Part shown: piece by piece, positions 29,623 through 38,175 of the stretch
Layout of the letters: each line of letters opens with the position of its first letter
Position numbering within the stretch: position 1 is the stretch's first letter
Source: Campylobacter magnus
GTDB lineage: Bacteria > Campylobacterota > Campylobacteria > Campylobacterales > Campylobacteraceae
Assembly (NCBI RefSeq): GCF_028649595.1
Contig: NZ_JAQSLK010000004.1
Coordinates: 62,001-126,000, forward strand
Direction: 5' to 3'
DNA: 64,000 nucleotides
The notes under the pieces: model-generated
The model's input: only the letters and a program-made list of their open reading frames with translations
What the model was told of the DNA's origin: nothing
Database searches by the model: none
Made by a program: the position numbers and the translations under genes

Positions 29623-30246
29623 TTATAAAATCTTTTTAAGCTCTGTTAAATCTTTGATATCTATGATATGAGTAGCAGCTGATTTTAGCACAGCATTTGC
29701 GCAAAACGCCACGCAAGTGCCAGCCTCTTTAAACATAGAAATATCATTTGCGCCGTCGCCTATGGCAGCGACTTGCTTACTATCAAGCCCCAAAAGGCCT
29801 TTTAAGCGTTTTAGCATTTTGCCTTTTGAGTCGCCAAACATCATCTCGCCACCTACTTCGCCACTTAGCACTCCGTTTTTTGAGTGAAGTTCATTTGCGA
29901 AGTTTATATCAAAGCCAAGCAAGCTTTGAGCGTGGTCTGTGGCTATGTGAAAGCCACCTGAGAAAACAGCTACTAAAATTCCTTTTTCTTTTAGATATTT
30001 TATGATTTGCTCTGCGCCTTTGATAAAAGGTAAAGAATGAGCGATTTGCTCTATTTTTGCTACCTCTACGCCTTTTAAAAATTTAACTCGCTCTTTTAAA
30101 CTCTCGTAAAAATCAAGCTCGCCAGCCATAGCACGCTTTGTGATAGCTGAGATTTCATCCATTTTTCCCACAGCTTGGCCAAAAAAGGCTATAGTCTCGC
30201 CATCCATAAGCGTGCTATCAAAGTCAAAAACACAAAGCTTAATCAC
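29623..30246 (-). CDS. serB: Phosphoserine phosphatase
   Basis: HAD-superfamily enzyme for the last step of serine synthesis. Motif I VFDFDSTLMDGETIAFFG (nucleophile Asp), motif II AVFSGGFHIATDH and motif III GDSKGKMLKRL ... AIGDGANDISMFKEAG are all present. 207 aa is the length of the single-domain SerB. Lies 9 bases after cheW, in the chemotaxis operon. Confidence 0.95.
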   Translation of the reverse strand: MIKLCVFDFDSTLMDGETIAFFGQAVGKMDEISAITKRAMAGELDFYESLKERVKFLKGVEVAKIEQIAHSLPFIKGAEQIIKYLKEKGILVAVFSGGFHIATDHAQSLLGFDINFANELHSKNGVLSGEVGGEMMFGDSKGKMLKRLKGLLGLDSKQVAAIGDGANDISMFKEAGTCVAFCANAVLKSAATHIIDIKDLTELKKIL

Positions 30247-30255
30247 TTAAAATCC

Positions 30256-30750
30256 TTAAAAATCACGCTTTAAAAGCCCTTCGGCTTTTAGGATAGTAAG
30301 GATATTATCATCCCTTTTGCCTATTCCAGCGATCATACCTTTTGCGTGTAGCAAGGTCTCTGGCGGAGTGTCTATTTTGCTTTTTTTCATTCTTATTGCC
30401 TCAGTTAAGCGGTCAATCACAAAGCCTGCGACATTATCTTCATATACCATTACTATATAGCGAGTGGTATCTGTCATTTTTGGGTTTTGGACACCAAACA
30501 TAATGCGTAAGTCTATTAGTGGCGTTACATTTCCACGCATATTAAATACGCCCAAAACAAACTCAGGCACACCAGGCACGCGAGTAAACTCAATAGGCTT
30601 TATAATCTCTTTAATATAAAGAATTGGAATCGCGTATTCCTCCTCTCCAACAATAAAGCCTACTAATTGCTCAACCTCGTCAGGGTCTACTTGGACGGGG
30701 TTTGTGATTTGTTGTTTTTGCTTTTGTAAAACTTCGTTTAATTTGTCCAT
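30256..30750 (-). CDS. cheW: Chemotaxis coupling protein CheW
   Basis: Links chemoreceptors to CheA. Single CheW domain: VGFIVGEEEYAIPILYIKEIIKP, RVPGVPEFVLGVFNMRGNVTPLIDLR, then AGFVIDRLTEAIRM. 164 aa. Directly follows cheA with a ten-base gap. Confidence 0.96.
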   Translation of the reverse strand: MDKLNEVLQKQKQQITNPVQVDPDEVEQLVGFIVGEEEYAIPILYIKEIIKPIEFTRVPGVPEFVLGVFNMRGNVTPLIDLRIMFGVQNPKMTDTTRYIVMVYEDNVAGFVIDRLTEAIRMKKSKIDTPPETLLHAKGMIAGIGKRDDNILTILKAEGLLKRDF

Positions 30751-30759
30751 GTTGCTTCC

Positions 30760-33144
30760 TTATGGTAGCTTGATGTTCTTGCGAACAACATTTTCTAGGT
30801 ACTCACCTGAGTATGGTTTTGTGATATACTCAGTCATGCCGACCTCTACGCCTCTTAGGCGGTCACTCTTGCTAGTTCTACTTGTAACAGCAATAAGCGG
30901 TAGATTGCGGTATTTAGAATACTTGCGAATCTCACCTGCAAGGGTATAGCCGTCCATTTTTGGCATTTCGATATCGATAAGCACAGCATCAAAGGCATGC
31001 TCGCCACTTTTGATGATATTAAGCGCTTCTAGACCATTTGTAGCTTCTATTAGCGTGATACCAGTTGGCGCTAGAGCCTTGCTGATGATGGTTCTATCCA
31101 TTTTTGAGTCATCGACAACTAGCACTTTGTAATCAGCTGGGCTTTCTTTTGCTTTTTGTGTAGCTTCTGCGCTCATGCTTGATTTGATATCTACTTTAAC
31201 TTCTTTTGCCATATCCATGATAACGCCAACATCTACAATCAGTGTTACTCTACCATCACCACGGATTGTACCGCCTGCGATACCATCAATATTTGCTAGG
31301 TAGCTACCAAGAGATTTGATAACGATTTCTTCTTGTCCTATTAGATTATCAACGATAATTCCTAGCTTAGTCTCAGCCACACTAATAACTACTACATAGG
31401 TTTGATCGCCACTTTCAAGCACTTGTTTTACGCCAAAAAGGTCGCTTAGACGCACAAGGCTAAGAACCTCATCTCTTAGACGAAGAACATTTTTGCCCTC
31501 GATTGTGTAGATATTATCTACTGGCACACGAACTGTCTCATTAACATTTGCTAGTGGAATAGCATAGATTTCTTCTTGTGTTCCTACTAGTAGCGATTGA
31601 ATAATTGCCAAGGTTAGAGGAATCTTTAGTTTTAAAGTAGTTCCTTTGCCAACTTCGCTATCAATGTCAATTACACCGTGAAGTTTCTCAACATTTGTTT
31701 TAACAACATCCATACCAACGCCACGCCCAGAGATATTCGTAACCTTTGCCGCCATAGAAAAACCTGGGCGGAAAATGATAGAATAAATCTCTTTATTGCT
31801 CATAGTATCAGCTTCGTTCTCGCTAATTAGTCCACGCTCAACAGCCTTGATACGAATAGCATCAGCATCAATTCCCTTACCATCATCTATGATTTCAATA
31901 ACGATGTGATTACCTTCATTATACGCTTTTAGCTCTATGGTTCCTTTTTCTGGCTTGCCAGCTGCTTTTCTAGTAGCTGGATCTTCTATACCATGGTCGC
32001 AAGAGTTGCGGATAATGTGAGTTAGTGGATCGCCGATTTCTTCAACGATTGATTTATCAAGCTCGGTTTCTTCACCGCTTATGATTAGATCTATTTGTTT
32101 GTTTAGATCACGACCTATATCACGCACCACGCGAGGGAATTTATTAAACACCTTTGCGACTGGCTGCATACGAGTTTTCATCACAGCTAGCTGAACATCA
32201 GTTGTAACTAGGCTTAGGCTTGAGACAACTTGGTTTAGCTCTTCTAGGAACTGCTCACCATCATAACGCTCTTCAACATCGTTGTAGATAGTTAGCAAGC
32301 GGTTTTTGCTAAGAACTAGCTCTCCAACAAGGTTCATTAGATAATCTAGTCTGCCAACCTCAACACGAATTGTTTGATCAGAAGCATTTGCGCCTGCTTT
32401 TGCTGGTGCATTTGCCCCATCACCTGCTGGTTTAGCAGCAGCGGCTGGTTTATCAGCCACAGGGGCTGCAGGGGCAGCGGCTGGAGCGGTAGCTGGTGCA
32501 GCAGGTGCAGCTGGTGTGGTTCCACCGCCACTTCCTTTTGCAGCACGACGCGCTTCATCTTCTGCTTTACGGACTTTTAGCAGTCTTTCTATCTCAGCAT
32601 TTACTTGATCTTCACTTAGAGTGTTTGGATCAACATCATCTGGTATAGCAGATGGTGGTATATCAGCAGCGGCTGACGTGGCTGGCTCAGGCGCTGGTGC
32701 TGGCTCAGGTGTAGTAGCTGGCGCGGCAGCTGGCGTGGCACTAGCAGATGATTGACCCTCGCTGATAGCAGTTAGTTGCAGACAGATTTGAGAAATATCA
32801 ATGCCTGAGCTTGAGTCGTTGCCGTTATCACGGATACTAACAAGCAGTCCTTTCATCATATCTACTGATTTTAGCACCACATCCATTACATCAGCGGTGA
32901 TTTTTAGCTCGCCGTGGCGTGCTTTGTTTAGCACGTCTTCCATATGGTGAGTAAGCTCAGTTAGTGTATCAAAGTTTAGAAATGATGAGCTTCCTTTTAC
33001 GGTGTGCGCAACACGGAAAATTCTGTTTAATAGCTCTAGATCATCTGGATTAGACTCAAGCTCGACTAGGTCGTGATCGATCTGCTCGATAAGCTCAAAG
33101 GACTCAACCAGAAAATCTTCTAATAGTTCTTGCATATCATCCAT
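30760..33144 (-). CDS. cheA: Chemotaxis histidine kinase CheA with C-terminal receiver domain (CheAY)
   Basis: Core kinase of chemotaxis. The Hpt domain has the phosphorylated histidine at H47 in RVAHTVKGSSSFLNF. A long Ala/Pro-rich linker (about 130-250) follows, then the dimerisation domain, the HATPase domain (RNSCDHGIEDPATR, IIDDGKGID, GRGVGMDVVKTNVEKL), a CheW-like regulatory domain, and a receiver domain at about 675-794 (VLVVDDSKMDRTII, AVLIDIEMPKMDGYTLAG, AVTSRTSKSD, ITKPYSGEYL). The receiver fusion is usual in Campylobacter and Helicobacter and is thought to act as a phosphate sink. Confidence 0.97.
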   Translation of the reverse strand: MDDMQELLEDFLVESFELIEQIDHDLVELESNPDDLELLNRIFRVAHTVKGSSSFLNFDTLTELTHHMEDVLNKARHGELKITADVMDVVLKSVDMMKGLLVSIRDNGNDSSSGIDISQICLQLTAISEGQSSASATPAAAPATTPEPAPAPEPATSAAADIPPSAIPDDVDPNTLSEDQVNAEIERLLKVRKAEDEARRAAKGSGGGTTPAAPAAPATAPAAAPAAPVADKPAAAAKPAGDGANAPAKAGANASDQTIRVEVGRLDYLMNLVGELVLSKNRLLTIYNDVEERYDGEQFLEELNQVVSSLSLVTTDVQLAVMKTRMQPVAKVFNKFPRVVRDIGRDLNKQIDLIISGEETELDKSIVEEIGDPLTHIIRNSCDHGIEDPATRKAAGKPEKGTIELKAYNEGNHIVIEIIDDGKGIDADAIRIKAVERGLISENEADTMSNKEIYSIIFRPGFSMAAKVTNISGRGVGMDVVKTNVEKLHGVIDIDSEVGKGTTLKLKIPLTLAIIQSLLVGTQEEIYAIPLANVNETVRVPVDNIYTIEGKNVLRLRDEVLSLVRLSDLFGVKQVLESGDQTYVVVISVAETKLGIIVDNLIGQEEIVIKSLGSYLANIDGIAGGTIRGDGRVTLIVDVGVIMDMAKEVKVDIKSSMSAEATQKAKESPADYKVLVVDDSKMDRTIISKALAPTGITLIEATNGLEALNIIKSGEHAFDAVLIDIEMPKMDGYTLAGEIRKYSKYRNLPLIAVTSRTSKSDRLRGVEVGMTEYITKPYSGEYLENVVRKNIKLP

Positions 33145-33155
33145 CTAGCACCTCC

Positions 33156-34115
33156 TTATTGTTGTTTGTGATTGTTAATCACGCGCGTAACTTCGTTGTA
33201 AAGCTGAGTGGCGTTAAACTTAGTTAGATAGCCCTCGCCACCGACTTGCTTACCTTGTGATTCAGAGAATTGATTGCTAATAGATGAGTTAAAGATAATA
33301 GGAATATTAGCAAATCTCTTATCTTGCTTGATAACAGAAGCAAAGTGAAAGCCGTCCATTTGTGGCATTTCAACATCTGAAATAATGATTTTAAGGACAT
33401 CTGAAAGCTCATCTTTATACATAGCATAAAGGTCGTTTAGTTTTTCGATTCCATCAGAGCCGTCTTTTGCCTCAAGGACTTTTAAGCCCATTTTACTAAG
33501 AGCGTCGCCTACAAGGTGGCGAGCTGTCATGCTATCATCAAGCACTAAAGCAAAACCGTCAATCTGCTGAAAATCAGCGATATCAATTTCCATCTTAGGC
33601 TGATAGATACCAAGTTCTTGAACAATGCTCTCTAGGTCTAAAATCAGCAAAACATCGTCATTTTCGATGCGAGTAACACCTGTGATTTTGCTCTTATCCA
33701 AGGCACCGCCACCGCCAACACCGCCAGAGAAGTTCGCTGGTTCGATGTTTTTCCAATTAATTCGGCGAATTCTCTTTGCTTCATGGACGATAAAGCCGAT
33801 GTAGATATTTGAAAACTCAGATATGATTACACGAGGCTTTAAAACCATCTGGGCTGGTGCTTCTATGCCCATCCAGCGAGCAAGGTTAACTACTGGAATC
33901 ACCACGCCACGAAGGTCAAAAATTCCCTCGATATACTCAGGTGTTCCTGGAAGCTCAGTGAGGTTTGGCATCTTGATGATTTCTTTTACTTTTGCGACAT
34001 TTACGCCGTAAATGCCCTCGTAGTAACTGTCGCCTTCTTTGCCTTTTTTAAAGATGCGAAAATCAACAAGCTCCATCTCACCAGAGCCTGTTTTTAAAAC
34101 ATTATCATCAAACAT
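33156..34115 (-). CDS. cheV: Chemotaxis protein CheV
   Basis: CheW domain (about 1-165; GVNVAKVKEIIKMPNLTELPGTPEYIEGIFDLRG broken here as a motif region) joined to a receiver domain (about 190-319) with VLDDSMTARHLVGDAL, IIISDVEMPQMDGFHFASVIK and the K-x-N end LTKFNATQLYNEV. Adaptor between receptors and CheA. The start overlaps the end of the upstream phosphoesterase gene by eight bases, making it part of the long operon. Confidence 0.95.
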   Translation of the reverse strand: MFDDNVLKTGSGEMELVDFRIFKKGKEGDSYYEGIYGVNVAKVKEIIKMPNLTELPGTPEYIEGIFDLRGVVIPVVNLARWMGIEAPAQMVLKPRVIISEFSNIYIGFIVHEAKRIRRINWKNIEPANFSGGVGGGGALDKSKITGVTRIENDDVLLILDLESIVQELGIYQPKMEIDIADFQQIDGFALVLDDSMTARHLVGDALSKMGLKVLEAKDGSDGIEKLNDLYAMYKDELSDVLKIIISDVEMPQMDGFHFASVIKQDKRFANIPIIFNSSISNQFSESQGKQVGGEGYLTKFNATQLYNEVTRVINNHKQQ

Positions 34116-34824
34116 TTAGGCTCCTTTTTAGGATTTGAATTTTATAATCGCGGTATTCTAACATAAAAAAACTTCGCTTGCACGCAAAACTAGGTAAATT
34201 TATATAAAATTTATTTTTAACCTCAAAGCTCACACCTTGATGCCAGTGTCCCTCGATGATGATATCTGCGCTAAAATTAGCTATTCTTTGCTCTATTTTT
34301 TCTTTAAAATTATCAATTTTAAAATCTAGTTTTTTATGCATTTGCGAGCGCAAAATACTTTTTGAGAGTTTTCTGGCACAAAGTTTATCAAAAAAATCTA
34401 GAATTCCTAGCAAAAAAGGCTTTCTAAACAGCGCTAAGGCTCTTTGCGTAAGTGGGGGCAAAAAAATATCTCCGTGAGCGATCTGGACGCTTTTGCCAGC
34501 GAATTCTAGATTTAGCGGTTGAGCCTGGATTGGCACTATTTTCACATTTTTAAAAATATCTTTTAGGTAAAAGTCGTGATTGCCCTCAAAGTAGATTATT
34601 TCAGTTTTTAAGGCTAGTTTGTTTATAAGCTTAATTTGCCTAGCAAAAAAGCTAGCAAACTCGCCCACACCCACAAGCACATCAAACATATCGCCTAGCA
34701 AAAAAAGCTGACTAGGCATAGAAATCCTGCCATCATCAAGTGCTTCTAAAAACTCTAAAAAATGCGTTTTGTTCGTATTTTCGTGCGCATCGCTTAGAAA
34801 AATAGCATCAGTATTTATTTTCAT
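34108..34824 (-). CDS. LpxH-like metallophosphoesterase (UDP-diacylglucosamine diphosphatase candidate)
   Basis: Calcineurin-like phosphoesterase with all metal motifs: AIFLSDAHEN, LFLLGDMFDVLVG, IIYFEGNHDFYL, VQIAHGDIF and IIEGHWHQG. The LpxH/YbbF-like order and size (238 aa) suggest hydrolysis of UDP-2,3-diacylglucosamine to lipid X in lipid A synthesis; this is inference. The ATG at 34824 starts the conserved part. Three further in-frame ATGs at 34848, 34872 and 34896 lie in 24-bp repeats (MKNNLEF-L), so up to 24 extra residues may be added. Two more repeat cores are inside the gene (34384-34400 and 34500-34514). Confidence 0.82.
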   Translation of the reverse strand: MKINTDAIFLSDAHENTNKTHFLEFLEALDDGRISMPSQLFLLGDMFDVLVGVGEFASFFARQIKLINKLALKTEIIYFEGNHDFYLKDIFKNVKIVPIQAQPLNLEFAGKSVQIAHGDIFLPPLTQRALALFRKPFLLGILDFFDKLCARKLSKSILRSQMHKKLDFKIDNFKEKIEQRIANFSADIIIEGHWHQGVSFEVKNKFYINLPSFACKRSFFMLEYRDYKIQILKRSLNV

Positions 34825-34912
34825 AGGGAATTCTAGATTATTTTTCATAAGGAATTCTAGATTATTTTTCATAAGGAATTCTAGATTATTTTTCATAGGG
34901 AATTCTAGAATT
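34825..34912 (-). repeat. 24-bp tandem repeats overlapping a start region
   Basis: Three copies of a 24-bp unit, CATAAGGAATTCTAGATTAT plus TTTT on the plus strand, are followed by a palindrome. On the minus strand each copy encodes MKNNLEFL or MKNNLEFP in frame with the phosphoesterase, providing extra potential start codons. No ribosome-binding purine block is seen at normal spacing before any of them. proC ends at 34915 immediately upstream. Confidence 0.9.
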
Positions 34913-34914
34913 CC

Positions 34915-35661
34915 TTAGCCTTTTTGCTTATTTAAACTAGCCATTACTGCTTCTATAAAAGCTGAGCGAACGCCCTTTTCTTCAAGCTTTGCGATGCCTT
35001 CAATAGTCGTGCCAGCAGGTGAGCAGACGCTTTCTTTTAAAAGTGCTGGATGAGAACTAGCTAGCAAAACCCTAACGCTATCAAATAGCCCACTAACAAG
35101 CTCGTTAGCATCCTTTGCTCTAACCCCACCTCTAATGGCTGCATTTACTAGTGCCTCAGCCACAAGTGCTAAAAAAGCAGGCGCACAACCTGAGATTATC
35201 CCAGCTGCGTCAAACTCGCTTTTGCTAGTCATTTTTACCGCCTTGCCAAAGCCTGAAATTATCTGACACAGGCTCTCATCGCCTAAAAACGGCGTTATAC
35301 TAGCGTTTTTAGCAGCTGCTAGATTTGGCATACAAATAGCGTAATCTGCTGATTTTACTGCTGATTTTACCACCTCTAAATCCGTGCGAGCTAGCACGCT
35401 AAGCACTCTTTTTGCCTTGCCGCTTAGCTTTTTAGCAACCTCATCCAATGCATAAGGCTTAAAGGCTAAAATGATATCCTTGCCCTCTATATCAAAATTT
35501 TCTCCATAAAGCTCGTTTTCTACGCCGCCAAGCAGCTCGGGTGATGCGCTAAAATCAATCTTTTCTCTACTTACCAAAACCACGCTAAAGCCGCTGTTTT
35601 TTAGCCCATGAGCCATAGCCTTTGCCATAGCCCCAGAGCCCAAAATATATATTTTACTCAT
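34915..35661 (-). CDS. proC: Pyrroline-5-carboxylate reductase
   Basis: Final step of proline synthesis. Rossmann N-terminus KIYILGSGAMAKAMAHGL, ILAFKPYALDEVAKKL, CMPNLAA and the dimerisation-domain signature VCSPAGTTIEGIAKLEEKGVRSAFIEAV near the end (commonly SPGGTT; here SPAGTT). 248 aa is slightly short but complete. Overlaps the preceding gene by eight bases. Confidence 0.94.
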   Translation of the reverse strand: MSKIYILGSGAMAKAMAHGLKNSGFSVVLVSREKIDFSASPELLGGVENELYGENFDIEGKDIILAFKPYALDEVAKKLSGKAKRVLSVLARTDLEVVKSAVKSADYAICMPNLAAAKNASITPFLGDESLCQIISGFGKAVKMTSKSEFDAAGIISGCAPAFLALVAEALVNAAIRGGVRAKDANELVSGLFDSVRVLLASSHPALLKESVCSPAGTTIEGIAKLEEKGVRSAFIEAVMASLNKQKG

Positions 35662-36466
35662 ATTCTATCCTTTGAATTAGAACTGAAATATCATCGCTAG
35701 GGCTGATTTTACCATCTTTTGCAAGCTCTTTGATCTGCTCTAGGCTAAATTTTTTGTGATTAAAGGCTATGATATATACCTCATCGCCAGCTTTGAAATA
35801 TCTATTTTCCATATTTGGCTCGTATCTTGTAGCCCCAAGTGCTAGCAAAATCTGCTTAGGCTTATGCACAAAAAATGTTGCCAAATGCTCCAAAACAGCC
35901 TCGTCTTTTTGCGTATTTAGCGTGATTTTAATCCATTCTAAAAGCTTTTCATAAAAATAGCCGTATTCACTAAGCCTTGCGCACTCGCCATAAGCCAAAA
36001 ACTCGCCCTGAGAATGCAAAAAACTAGCAAGACTAAAATCATCACAAATGCCGCCGCTGCTAAACTTGTCAATAGCTATTTCATTGCCTGCGCCTCTGCT
36101 TGCGCCTGAAAAGTTCTTTTTGTGCGAGATTTTTGCTGCTTTTACGCCTCGCACGCTAGCGTCATTAAAGCTCATAAAGCTAAGTGGCTTTAAAGAGCAA
36201 ATGCCCTTTTCATCATAGTTAAGACCCAAGCGTAAGGCGATTTCAGGCTCAGCTTGAACCTCAGCATTTTTAGGGATTTTTAGACGCTCATTATCAAGCG
36301 GATAACGCCCCAAAAAACTAGAATTCCCAGGCACATAAAAAGGAAAAATCCCTTTTGGTGCGCCTTGCTCTCTAATAAGCCCAGCAAAGTCGCTAGCTTC
36401 GCCAGCTTGTTCTAAGTGCTGGGCAAAATTGCCAGCTATACCAAAACAGGGAATATTTTTAAACAT
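35654..36466 (-). CDS. DUF5718-like protein of unknown function
   Basis: The 270-residue soluble protein begins KNIPCFGIAGNFAQHLEQAGEASDF. AEPEIALRLGLNY and MSFNDASVRG recall the fumarylacetoacetate-hydrolase fold (E-x-E metal site region), but the match is partial. I believe it is the family called DUF5718, common in campylobacteria, without a known reaction. First gene of the operon that leads through proC to the chemotaxis genes. PGNSSFLG near residue 47 is encoded by a TAGAATTCCC repeat core. Confidence 0.7.
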   Translation of the reverse strand: MFKNIPCFGIAGNFAQHLEQAGEASDFAGLIREQGAPKGIFPFYVPGNSSFLGRYPLDNERLKIPKNAEVQAEPEIALRLGLNYDEKGICSLKPLSFMSFNDASVRGVKAAKISHKKNFSGASRGAGNEIAIDKFSSGGICDDFSLASFLHSQGEFLAYGECARLSEYGYFYEKLLEWIKITLNTQKDEAVLEHLATFFVHKPKQILLALGATRYEPNMENRYFKAGDEVYIIAFNHKKFSLEQIKELAKDGKISPSDDISVLIQRIEYE

Positions 36467-36620
36467 TTTAATCCTTTATTTTATATTTTAACAGCTTGCA
36501 AACGCTTTTAGGGAATTCTAGAATTCCCTAACTCTAGAATTCCTTAAACTAGAATTCCCTAAAACTAGAATTTCTAAACTAGAATTCCCTAAATGGCTCT
36601 AAAATTACAAGCCGTTTTTG
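36467..36620. repeat. Palindrome cluster upstream of the proC-che operon
   Basis: Five GAATTC units as AACTAGAATTCCCTAA direct repeats at about 16-20 base spacing (36510-36595) after a GGGAATTCTAGAATTCCC palindrome. Also contains the promoter region of the leftward operon near 36470-36490 (TTTTATATTTTAACAGC), with no clear box. Confidence 0.75.
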
Positions 36621-36748
36621 GGCGATTCTAGTATCGTGGTGCTAGTATGAAAAAAGGCAGCAAGCGCGCCGCAGGGATAGAATACGAAATTCATCCCAAG
36701 GCGCGCGTGGCTGGCTTTTTTTATAATAGTGCTGCGAGACGAATCGCC
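36621..36748. repeat. 128-bp interspersed element, copy 1
   Basis: Begins GGCGATTCTAGTATCG and ends GCGAGACGAATCGCC, with 8-bp perfect terminal inverted repeats GGCGATTC/GAATCGCC. The centre has a strong stem GCGCGCC-GCA-GGGAT with ATCCC-AA-GGCGCGC. A second copy in opposite orientation is at 50045-50172 and differs at about seven positions (95% identity). The hemN stop codon starts three bases beyond its right end. No protein is encoded. Confidence 0.9.
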
Positions 36749-36750
36749 AC

Positions 36751-38109
36751 TCAAACTGTTTTTGAAAAGCTTTGATTATTACCTACAAACTTCTTCATAT
36801 ACTCATCAAAGCACATCGCAATATTGCGTATTAGCAAGCTGCCAGTTTCATTTACGCTGATTTTTTCAGGGTTAATTTCTACAAACTCGCCCAAAGTGCT
36901 TTTTAGCACTTCAAGTTCGCTGCTAAAATGCTTAGCAAAATCCACATTATGCTTAGCCTCTAGCGCCCTTATATCAAGCGCAAAGTTTGCCATAAGGCTC
37001 ATAATAGCGTCTTTTCTTAGCCTATCTTCAGCGCTTAAAAACACGCCTTTATTATTTGGCAGCTTATTAGCATCTATTGCCTTTTCATAGCCATCTAAGT
37101 CCTTGAAGTTTTGCGCGTAGTAGTCCTCGCCCTCGCCTATGCTAGTTAGCCCTATGCCGATTAGATCGGCTCCACCTTTTGTGGTATATCCTTGGAAATT
37201 GCGGTGTAAAGTGCCATTTTTAAGTGCGCCAAAGAGCTCATCATCAGCCTTTGCGTAGTGATCCATACCTATCATTTTATAGCCACGGCTTGGTAAATAC
37301 TCCATAGTGTGTTTTAGGATTTCAAGCTTGATATTTGGCGCAGGTAGCGTAGTCTCATCAAACTTTCTCATTGATTTTTTGATCCACGGCACATGAGCGT
37401 AGTTAAATATAGCAAAGCGGTCAGGATCCAAGCTTACAGCAGTTTCAAGCGTAGTTTTAAAGCTCTCAAAGCTTTGATAAGGCAGTCCGTAGATAAGATC
37501 AGTATTTATACTTTTAATTCCAGCATTTCTAGCGATTTTGATAGCGTTTTGTGTGATTTCGTAAGGCTGAATGCGGTGAATTTCTTTTTGGACACGCTCA
37601 TCGAAGTCTTGGATACCAAAGCTAACTCTATTAAAGCCACCATTTTTTAGCACTTCCATGTGAGCCTCTGTAAAAAAGCGTGGGTCAATCTCACAGCTTA
37701 TCTCAGCATCGCTCGTGAAATTGCCAAAATGCGCTCTAATTGCCTTTATAATGCGCTCCATTTGCTCCGCTTTATAAAAAGTAGGTGTGCCGCCGCCAAA
37801 GTGCATTTGAACCACTGGTCTAGAAGCATCCAAAACTGAGCAAAGCAAGTCTAACTCACGCTCTAAATACTCTATATACCTTTCTTTTTTGCCCTCGTTT
37901 GTAGTATAGATGACATTACAGCCGCAAAAATAACACGCCGAGCGGCAAAAAGGCATGTGAAAATATAGCGAAAGTGGCTTTGTGCCAGTCTTTAGGCGGG
38001 CAATATAATCATCATAGCTAAAAGCCTCGCTAAACTCCAAAGCCGTAGGATAGCTAGTATAGCGTGGTCCTGGTTTTGAGTATTTTACAAATGCGTTAAA
38101 ATCTATCAT
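36751..38109 (-). CDS. hemN: Oxygen-independent coproporphyrinogen III oxidase
   Basis: Radical SAM enzyme of heme synthesis. The N-terminal YSKPGPRYTSYPTALEF is characteristic of HemN proper. The iron-sulfur motif PFCRSACYFCGCN (CxxxCxxC) is at about 52-64, then MHFGGGTPTFYKAEQMERI, SCEIDPRFF and GIQDFDERVQKEIHRIQ. 452 aa with the C-terminal HemN domain, so true coproporphyrinogen oxidase rather than the HemW paralogue. Confidence 0.95.
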   Translation of the reverse strand: MIDFNAFVKYSKPGPRYTSYPTALEFSEAFSYDDYIARLKTGTKPLSLYFHMPFCRSACYFCGCNVIYTTNEGKKERYIEYLERELDLLCSVLDASRPVVQMHFGGGTPTFYKAEQMERIIKAIRAHFGNFTSDAEISCEIDPRFFTEAHMEVLKNGGFNRVSFGIQDFDERVQKEIHRIQPYEITQNAIKIARNAGIKSINTDLIYGLPYQSFESFKTTLETAVSLDPDRFAIFNYAHVPWIKKSMRKFDETTLPAPNIKLEILKHTMEYLPSRGYKMIGMDHYAKADDELFGALKNGTLHRNFQGYTTKGGADLIGIGLTSIGEGEDYYAQNFKDLDGYEKAIDANKLPNNKGVFLSAEDRLRKDAIMSLMANFALDIRALEAKHNVDFAKHFSSELEVLKSTLGEFVEINPEKISVNETGSLLIRNIAMCFDEYMKKFVGNNQSFSKTV

Positions 38110-38175
38110 TTTTTATCCTTTTATTTTAGGGAATTCTAGAATTCTAAGCTTAATTTATCTTTAACAATTCTAAAA

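Noticed and set aside
32346-32580. Open frames on both strands in the Ala/Pro-rich linker of cheA
   Set aside because: They are out-of-frame translations of the GC-richer linker codons; the CheA frame is continuous.
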